From NCBI GenBank assembly GCA_041490445.1, contig JBGPTF010000005.1:62001-126000 (forward strand): DNA of 64,000 bases, written 5' to 3'. The position numbers were made by a program, and so were the translations under genes. The notes below the pieces were generated by a model. The model was not told the DNA's origin. It did not search any database and worked only from the letters and a program-made list of their open reading frames with translations. This DNA is from JBGPTF01 sp041490445. GTDB lineage: Bacteria; Acidobacteriota; Terriglobia; Acidiferrales; UBA7541. Positions 58,802 to 64,000 of the stretch are shown in pieces. Numbering within the stretch: position 1 is the first letter of the stretch; each line of letters starts with the position of its first letter.

Positions 58802-61800
58802 CTAGTGGTCCTTGCTGTAGTTCGGGAAGGCCGGCCGCTGTGGTGTTTGCGGCGGGTTCTTCTTCAACGCCTCCATCACCACTTGCACGGCTTTTTCGAG
58901 CTGCACGTCGTGTCCCTCGCGCCAGGCCTTCGGGTCCAGCTCGATCTGGATGTCCGGATCGGTGCCGTGGTTTTCGACGTCCCACTTGCCGTCGGTCGTG
59001 AAGAACGCCACCCGCGGAGCGGTGACGAATCCGCCGTCGATCAGTTGCGGATAGCCGTAGATGCCGACTAACCCGCCCCACGTTCGCGTTCCGACCAGCG
59101 GGCCGACGCCCACATGGTGGAAATACCACGGCAGCGCATCACCGCCCGAGCCGGCGTACCCGTTGATGATCATCGCCTTGGGTCCGAAGATGGAATCGGT
59201 CGGCGTAGCGAAATCCGCGCCCTCGCGGGTCATCCACCAGTTCCACAGTTTCCGCTGCATGTACTCGATCATGTAGTCGGCTGCGGATCCGCCGCCGTTG
59301 TAGCGCTCGTCAATCACCGCCCCTTCTTTGCCCACCTGCGCGAAATAGTAGCGATTGAAGTTGGTGAAGCCGGCGCCGCCAGTGTTCGGCAGATAGATAT
59401 ACGCAAGTTTGCCGCCGCTTAGTGTCTCCACCTTGCGAAGGTTGTCTTCGATCCAGGCGCGGTTGCGCAGTGCTGCCTCGTTTTGCACCGGCACCACAGT
59501 TACCTCGCGCGAGCCGGTGCCGTCCGCGTTTGGCCCGGCCTTGATCACAATCTGCCTGTCCGCTGTTTCCTGAAAGAAGCTGTAGATGTTGTCGGAGCTG
59601 TGCAGCTCTCGCCCGTTCACCGCGAGCAGATACTCGCCGCTGGCGACGTTGACTCCCGGTTGTGTCAGCGGGGCGTGAAGCTGCGGGTTCCAGTTTTCGC
59701 CGTTGAACACGCGGGCGAAGCGGTAACGCCCGTTCTCGATCGTGTAGTCGGCGCCGAACAGGCCGACGTGGATCGGTTTTACTTCCGGCTCGTCTCCGCC
59801 GGCGACGAACATGTGGCCGACGTTGATCTGCCCGAGCATTTCCTTGAAAAGGTAGTTCAAGTCTTCGCGGCTGGTCAAACCATCGAGGAAGATCGAGTAT
59901 TTCTTCTCCGCTTCGGCCAGGTTCAAGCCGTGCGCGTTCGGATCGTAGAGGAAGTCGCGCTCGATCCGCCACGTCTCGTGATACATCTGCTTCCACTCGG
60001 CCCGCGGGTCCACGAAGACTTCCATCTCCCCCGTGTGCAACGATCCCTCGCCGGCTTTGGCTGGCTGCGCCGTCGGAACAATCGCCCAGCGCGGGCCCTG
60101 TCGAAAGAGAATTTTCTCCCCGTCGAAGGAGACGTCGAAGCCCTGAATGCCCGCGACGAACACCTCGGTCTTTCGCTTGGAGAGATCAAATTTGTGCAGG
60201 ATCAATTGCGGCGGTCCCGGCTGCCCGGGTCCCGGCGGCGCTTCCAGCAGGAAGAGTTGCCCGCTCTTGCCTGCCTCCATGCCGGCGTAATCCAGCGCCG
60301 GGATGGGCAGCGAAATAATGCGTTGGCTGATGTTGTCGAAATCGATCGTAACGGCGGGCGGTTGTTTCTCCTTGCCCTTTTCCTTCTCTTTCTCACCGGT
60401 GGCCGTTGCGTCGGCGCCTTCCTTCTTGGCCTCGGGCTTTGTTTCGGGTGCGACCTTTTCTTCGTCACTTTCCGGAGCAAGCAGCGAGGGCAGGTCCTTG
60501 CGCAGCATCATCGCGTACACGCTGCGCGTGACCGTGTGGTCGTAGCTCGACATGTCGAGCCAGCCCGTCGTCGGGCCGATGTTCGTGCTCGCCGTGAAGT
60601 AAAGGGCCTTGCCGTCCTTGTCGAAGACGGCAAATCTTGCGTCGCTCATCCCGTCGGTCACCTGCGTGCTCTTGCCTGTCTCGAGCGAATACACAAACAC
60701 CGCGCGCATGTGACTGGGCAGTATCTTCGTGTACGTGATCCAGCCGCTGTCGGCCGACCACGAGGGATCCAGGGCGCGCCGGGGGACCTCATAGGTGTCG
60801 GAATCGATCTTGACTGGTGTGCCTTTGTCGAGGTCCACGTACCACACATTCAACCGCTTGTCGGTGTACGCAATTTTCTTGCTGTCCGGCGACCAGTGCG
60901 GCTCATAGAAAAACGACTGCGGCTTGCCGAGATCGATTTTCTTCACGTCACCCATCCCGCGTTGGTCGCGCAGATGGAGCGCGTATTCGCCGGATTCGTC
61001 GGAGAAGTACGCAATCCATTTTCCATCCGGCGACCATGCGGGATCGCGGTCGGCGACCGTCGGTGAGTGCGTGATGTTGCGTGCATCGCCCTTCTCGGCT
61101 GGCACTGTGAGGACTTCGCCGTGCGCTTCAAAGACGGCGCGAGCGCCTGTCGGTGAGATGGAGGCGCTCAAGATGTGTCCGGCTACGCTTTCAAAGCGCG
61201 GCCGCACCTCAGGCATGTCACCTGCGACGCGGATCTGCACCGCATGCTCTTTGCCCGACGCCAGGTCATACAGGTGCAGCGACCCGAATTGTTCATAGAC
61301 AATGGCACCCGGACCCGCCGTCGCGGACTTGATGGCGAAGCCGTGGTTCGAAACCAGCTCGGTGACTTTCTTCGAATTGGTGTCGTAGGAGAACAGTGTG
61401 GGGGGGCCGTTGCGGTCCGAGAGGAAGTAAATCGTCTTGCTCACCCACATCGGGTCGAAATCGTTCGAATCCGTGCGCGGAAGTTTCACAATGCTCGAGT
61501 CGGAAAGATCGGCGATCCAGATCTGTTGCGCCAGGCCGCCGCGATACCGCTTCCAGTTGCCGAATGGGTCCGGGTTCGGCCGGTAGGCCAGATGCAAGCC
61601 GTCCGGCGAGAAGGATCCCTCGACGGCCTGCGGCAGCGGTACTTGCGTGGGGAAGACGCCGTCCATGGGAATCGTGAAAAGGTGTCCGATGGAGGGGTTC
61701 TCACTATTGCGATTCGAGACGAAAAGAATTTTTTTGCCATCCGGAGTCCAGCCGCAGACCACGTCCGGACCCGGATGATAGGTGAGCCGCTTCGGCACGC

Positions 61801-62092
61801 CGCCCGCCGCGGGGATGATGTACACGTCATTGTTCCCTGCGTATTCGCCTGAAAACGCGATCATCGTTCCGTCCGGAGAGAAGTACGGCTCGCTCTCGAT
61901 GCCGGCGCCGGTCGTCAGGCGGATCGCATCGCCGCCTTCGCGGCCCACGATCCACAGATCGCCGCCGTAGGCGAATGCGATCTGCGTTCGGCTCACGGTC
62001 GGATGCTGCAAGAGTAGCGGCTTTTCTGACTGGCCATAGGCGGCGAACGCACAAACCAGCACAAACAAAACAGCGAAGACGGACTTCCTCAT
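58802..62092 (-). CDS. Secreted tricorn-like S41 protease
   Basis: The 1096-residue product has a signal peptide (MRKSVFAVLFVLVCAFAAYGQ). Beta-propeller WD40/TolB-like repeats cover about 30-560 (FSPDGTMIAFSGE, WTPDGKKILFVSN, WSPDGKWIAYFSD, WSPDSKKIAYTD). A Lys/Glu-rich insertion lies at about 560-595. The PDZ and S41 core have INVGHMF (His) and the nucleophile serine in NGYAGSGGDALPW. This is the layout of tricorn protease, which trims oligopeptides. The signal peptide implies a periplasmic role. AAGGAGAG precedes the ATG; the frame upstream of it (to 62395) is leader. Transcribed alone and ended by a strong terminator. Confidence 0.92.
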   Translation of the reverse strand: MRKSVFAVLFVLVCAFAAYGQSEKPLLLQHPTVSRTQIAFAYGGDLWIVGREGGDAIRLTTGAGIESEPYFSPDGTMIAFSGEYAGNNDVYIIPAAGGVPKRLTYHPGPDVVCGWTPDGKKILFVSNRNSENPSIGHLFTIPMDGVFPTQVPLPQAVEGSFSPDGLHLAYRPNPDPFGNWKRYRGGLAQQIWIADLSDSSIVKLPRTDSNDFDPMWVSKTIYFLSDRNGPPTLFSYDTNSKKVTELVSNHGFAIKSATAGPGAIVYEQFGSLHLYDLASGKEHAVQIRVAGDMPEVRPRFESVAGHILSASISPTGARAVFEAHGEVLTVPAEKGDARNITHSPTVADRDPAWSPDGKWIAYFSDESGEYALHLRDQRGMGDVKKIDLGKPQSFFYEPHWSPDSKKIAYTDKRLNVWYVDLDKGTPVKIDSDTYEVPRRALDPSWSADSGWITYTKILPSHMRAVFVYSLETGKSTQVTDGMSDARFAVFDKDGKALYFTASTNIGPTTGWLDMSSYDHTVTRSVYAMMLRKDLPSLLAPESDEEKVAPETKPEAKKEGADATATGEKEKEKGKEKQPPAVTIDFDNISQRIISLPIPALDYAGMEAGKSGQLFLLEAPPGPGQPGPPQLILHKFDLSKRKTEVFVAGIQGFDVSFDGEKILFRQGPRWAIVPTAQPAKAGEGSLHTGEMEVFVDPRAEWKQMYHETWRIERDFLYDPNAHGLNLAEAEKKYSIFLDGLTSREDLNYLFKEMLGQINVGHMFVAGGDEPEVKPIHVGLFGADYTIENGRYRFARVFNGENWNPQLHAPLTQPGVNVASGEYLLAVNGRELHSSDNIYSFFQETADRQIVIKAGPNADGTGSREVTVVPVQNEAALRNRAWIEDNLRKVETLSGGKLAYIYLPNTGGAGFTNFNRYYFAQVGKEGAVIDERYNGGGSAADYMIEYMQRKLWNWWMTREGADFATPTDSIFGPKAMIINGYAGSGGDALPWYFHHVGVGPLVGTRTWGGLVGIYGYPQLIDGGFVTAPRVAFFTTDGKWDVENHGTDPDIQIELDPKAWREGHDVQLEKAVQVVMEALKKNPPQTPQRPAFPNYSKDH

Positions 62093-62430
62093 CAGGCTCT
62101 CCTTTTTGTTCAGGAACGGTGCGCCTCTGGGTTCTACGTCGCTGGACGCGCCGAAGTTCCAGGGCAGCGGTTCATCGGAAGGATGCGGCCGGGCCACCGC
62201 TGCGGGCGGCATTTTATCCGAAAATCGGCTGAGGGGTGCTGAAAATTGGTGCCGGAAAGCCGGAGCCGAACGATGAGGCGCCTGCCGCCTTCGCCACAAG
62301 TGCGGAACCACAGTTTTCTGGCGGCGAATGCGGCGCTCATGGCGCATCTCACAACCGGAAAGGTCCAGCCCGCGGAAATTTTTTGGGATGTACAACCTGG
62401 AAGTAGCGTGCCTCAGCCGCCTAACATAGA
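62093..62430. other. Intergenic region, nothing recognised
   Basis: This 338-base interval lies between the S41 protease and the HAF-repeat gene, both on the minus strand. Frames through it lack start signals or recognisable motifs. It should contain the promoter of the protease gene. Confidence 0.5.
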
Positions 62431-64000
62431 CTATTTCTTACTCGCGTGGCCTGCGACTCTGGTAAACCCGCTGTTCCCTGACGCATCGTTTTGTGACCAC
62501 GTCGCGGGGTCTGGATCAACGACCTTATACATTCCGGCGGGAATTACGACGCCAGGGTGACATTCCCAGTTTACGTTTGGCGCTCCGCCTTGGCCTGGGC
62601 TTGTGGTCACATCCCAGGGACCGTACACACTCCCATGGCTATCGACCAGGCTGATACTCTTCTTCCCCGGCACTGCTCCTTTTCCACCATTCCAGTGATA
62701 ATCCGCGATGAAGGTGATGGTGTAGGCCTCATCGATGGTGAACACCGTGTCTGCTGTCGGACCGTTCACAACGCCGTAAGTATTCCAATTGTCGAAGATA
62801 TATCCCTTTGCTGGCACACTCTTGCTTGGTGTGAGTCCGGCGGGCGTGAGCAGGACGGCCTTCGAATCCAAAGAACCCGGACAAGGTGATGCTTTGTCTT
62901 TGTAGAAGCCAGACCCGGCTATCTGACCTTTATCGTTAATGCCGTTTGCCAAATTGAGTTCCCATTTAGGAAAGTCGGGGATGAGTGTGTTGAGGTCCTT
63001 CAGCTCACCTTTCCCGTACCAGATGGCGTGGCTATACGGGATGCAGAGAGGGTCCGTATACGTGCTGATGCCGGGGCCATCATGGAAGCTCTCGCTCTTA
63101 TGGAAGCCACCGACCGCGCCCACCACTTCCTCCTTCTTGTTGATGGCTTGGGCGTAGCTCTCCGACGCGTCATGCGGGCCAAGAAGTGTTCCCATGTCCG
63201 TCATCCCGTCGGGCTCCTTCCAGAGAAAGCCGTGGTAATCCTTTGAGGTGTTGGTATAGCCTACCACGTCACCGCAGGCATTGATTCCGTAGGCCGCGCT
63301 CGAGTCGTCTTTCTTTTCAACAATCGCGCCGAGGTCAATCGGAACCTCGCCTTCACTTTTCAAAAGGAAAGCGTGCGCTTTCCCCAGGTAGATCGCCCTG
63401 CCTGCAATATGTCCCTCGTCATTGATGGCGTAAGCCTGCGTCAGTTTCCAATCCTTCTTCGCGCTGGAAACCATGTAGTCGTTGAGATCAATCATGGCGT
63501 GGGCTCCATGAAGCCAGATCACTGCATGCTTGTCCGCGAAAAATGACCAAGCCGCGCCCACAACATCGTCAAGCGTGTTCAGCGCATAGGCTTGGCTGAC
63601 TTTGAAGAGAGATGTGGGCGGGTGCAGGTTAATCATCTTGGAGCCGTCATACCAGAAACCCTTCGTGTCGCCAGCGGCGCCCTTGGCCCACCACCACCCG
63701 GCCACGTGACCCGCGGCATTGACTCCCGCCGCCCAGCTCCCGCCGCCCACAGCGCCGGCGGGAAAACCCAAATCATCCTTCAGCTTGATCACTTCGCCAG
63801 GTTCGGTGCGGAAGGCGCGGTAGCTGGCCTCGCCGAACCACTCCATACAATAGCCGACTACGTTCCCGGCCTCATTCACACCCGTGGCCATGCAGTGTGA
63901 CGGGGATTTAGTCAGACTGGGGAGCGGGCTGAGATCCTTGACGGTGTACGTCGTGTGAGCTGGAGCTGGACCACATTTGCTCGGGCTAGGGGACGGAGTG
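62431..64000 (-). CDS. HAF-repeat extracellular protein, 5' end outside window
   Basis: The frame is open to the last base; residues upstream of the internal ATG at 63891 (TTYTVKDLSPLPSLTKSPSH) read as normal HAF-protein sequence, so the start is beyond the window. About 520 residues are visible. They contain repeated units of the type AAGVNAAGHVAGWWW, AYAINDEGHIAGRA, AYGINACGDVVGYT, AQAINKKEEVVGAVGG and ANGINDKGQIAGSGF, the HAF motif of probable extracellular proteins. The C-terminal 120 residues form a separate beta-rich segment (IFDNWNTYGVVNGPTADTVF, TFIADYHWNGGKG). Such proteins are secreted; function unknown. Confidence 0.85.
   Translation of the reverse strand, partial: TPSPSPSKCGPAPAHTTYTVKDLSPLPSLTKSPSHCMATGVNEAGNVVGYCMEWFGEASYRAFRTEPGEVIKLKDDLGFPAGAVGGGSWAAGVNAAGHVAGWWWAKGAAGDTKGFWYDGSKMINLHPPTSLFKVSQAYALNTLDDVVGAAWSFFADKHAVIWLHGAHAMIDLNDYMVSSAKKDWKLTQAYAINDEGHIAGRAIYLGKAHAFLLKSEGEVPIDLGAIVEKKDDSSAAYGINACGDVVGYTNTSKDYHGFLWKEPDGMTDMGTLLGPHDASESYAQAINKKEEVVGAVGGFHKSESFHDGPGISTYTDPLCIPYSHAIWYGKGELKDLNTLIPDFPKWELNLANGINDKGQIAGSGFYKDKASPCPGSLDSKAVLLTPAGLTPSKSVPAKGYIFDNWNTYGVVNGPTADTVFTIDEAYTITFIADYHWNGGKGAVPGKKSISLVDSHGSVYGPWDVTTSPGQGGAPNVNWECHPGVVIPAGMYKVVDPDPATWSQNDASGNSGFTRVAGHASKK

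Overview
The window looks like a high-GC chromosomal segment of an Acidobacteriota-type bacterium. This is an inference from gene content: large secreted beta-propeller (VPS10/BNR) and tricorn-like proteins, HAF-type and DUF4440-type exported proteins, a PadR regulator, small zinc-ribbon proteins, lpxC (so an outer membrane), and a Fe-S-type PurF with a propeptide. No rRNA, CRISPR array, prophage or recognisable IS transposase was seen. The gene at each edge is cut: a LOG-family gene on the left and a HAF-repeat protein on the right.

Layout. 1-9.3 kb: LOG protein, a small Arg/Asp-rich exported protein, a zinc-ribbon protein, a TonB-like protein, an ACP/fatty-acyl-AMP-ligase/PlsC fusion and a 1084-residue secreted beta-propeller protein. 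9.3-9.6 kb: a gene-free, hairpin-rich stretch with strong terminators, a candidate structured RNA. 9.7-17.2 kb: zinc-ribbon, SPFH/prohibitin, coiled-coil and LssY_C proteins, an M48 protease, a cytochrome P450, and a PAS-SpoIIE phosphatase paired with an SRPBCC protein. 17.2-27.3 kb: purine genes purN, purM, purF, purL and purQ on the minus strand. They are interrupted by lepB, a DUF4440 lipoprotein, a HTH remnant, a nuclease-like orphan and an M20 peptidase. 27.4-31.4 kb: amidohydrolase, APC transporter and glmU. 31.5-32.3 kb: a zinc-ribbon/pseudopilin protein.

32.4-36.3 kb holds a minus-strand cluster: an outer-membrane protein with an N-terminal c-heme motif (Cyc2-like layout), a triheme cytochrome, a monoheme cytochrome and a PadR repressor. 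Together they could form an electron conduit between the cell surface and the periplasm. 36.7-45.7 kb: lpxC, lipA, a TPR protein, a second APC transporter coupled to a PIG-L-like protein, a formylglycine-generating-enzyme relative and small proteins.

45.9-48.2 kb is a restriction-modification cassette: a beta-class methyltransferase convergent with a putative PD-(D/E)XK endonuclease. It lies between two copies of the promoter region of the tRNA-Leu(CAG) gene, and one of those copies sits upstream of the methyltransferase. 48.3-64 kb: tyrS, a hybrid histidine kinase, rnr, small proteins, two NAD(P)-dependent dehydrogenases, a UPF0104-type membrane protein, a tricorn-like S41 protease and the truncated HAF-repeat protein.

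The most notable items are the R-M cassette with the duplicated tRNA promoter and the cytochrome/porin cluster. After those come the ACP-FAAL-PlsC fusion, the candidate structured RNA and the nuclease-like gene upstream of purL. All functional calls come from reading motifs and translated sequence; no database search was run.
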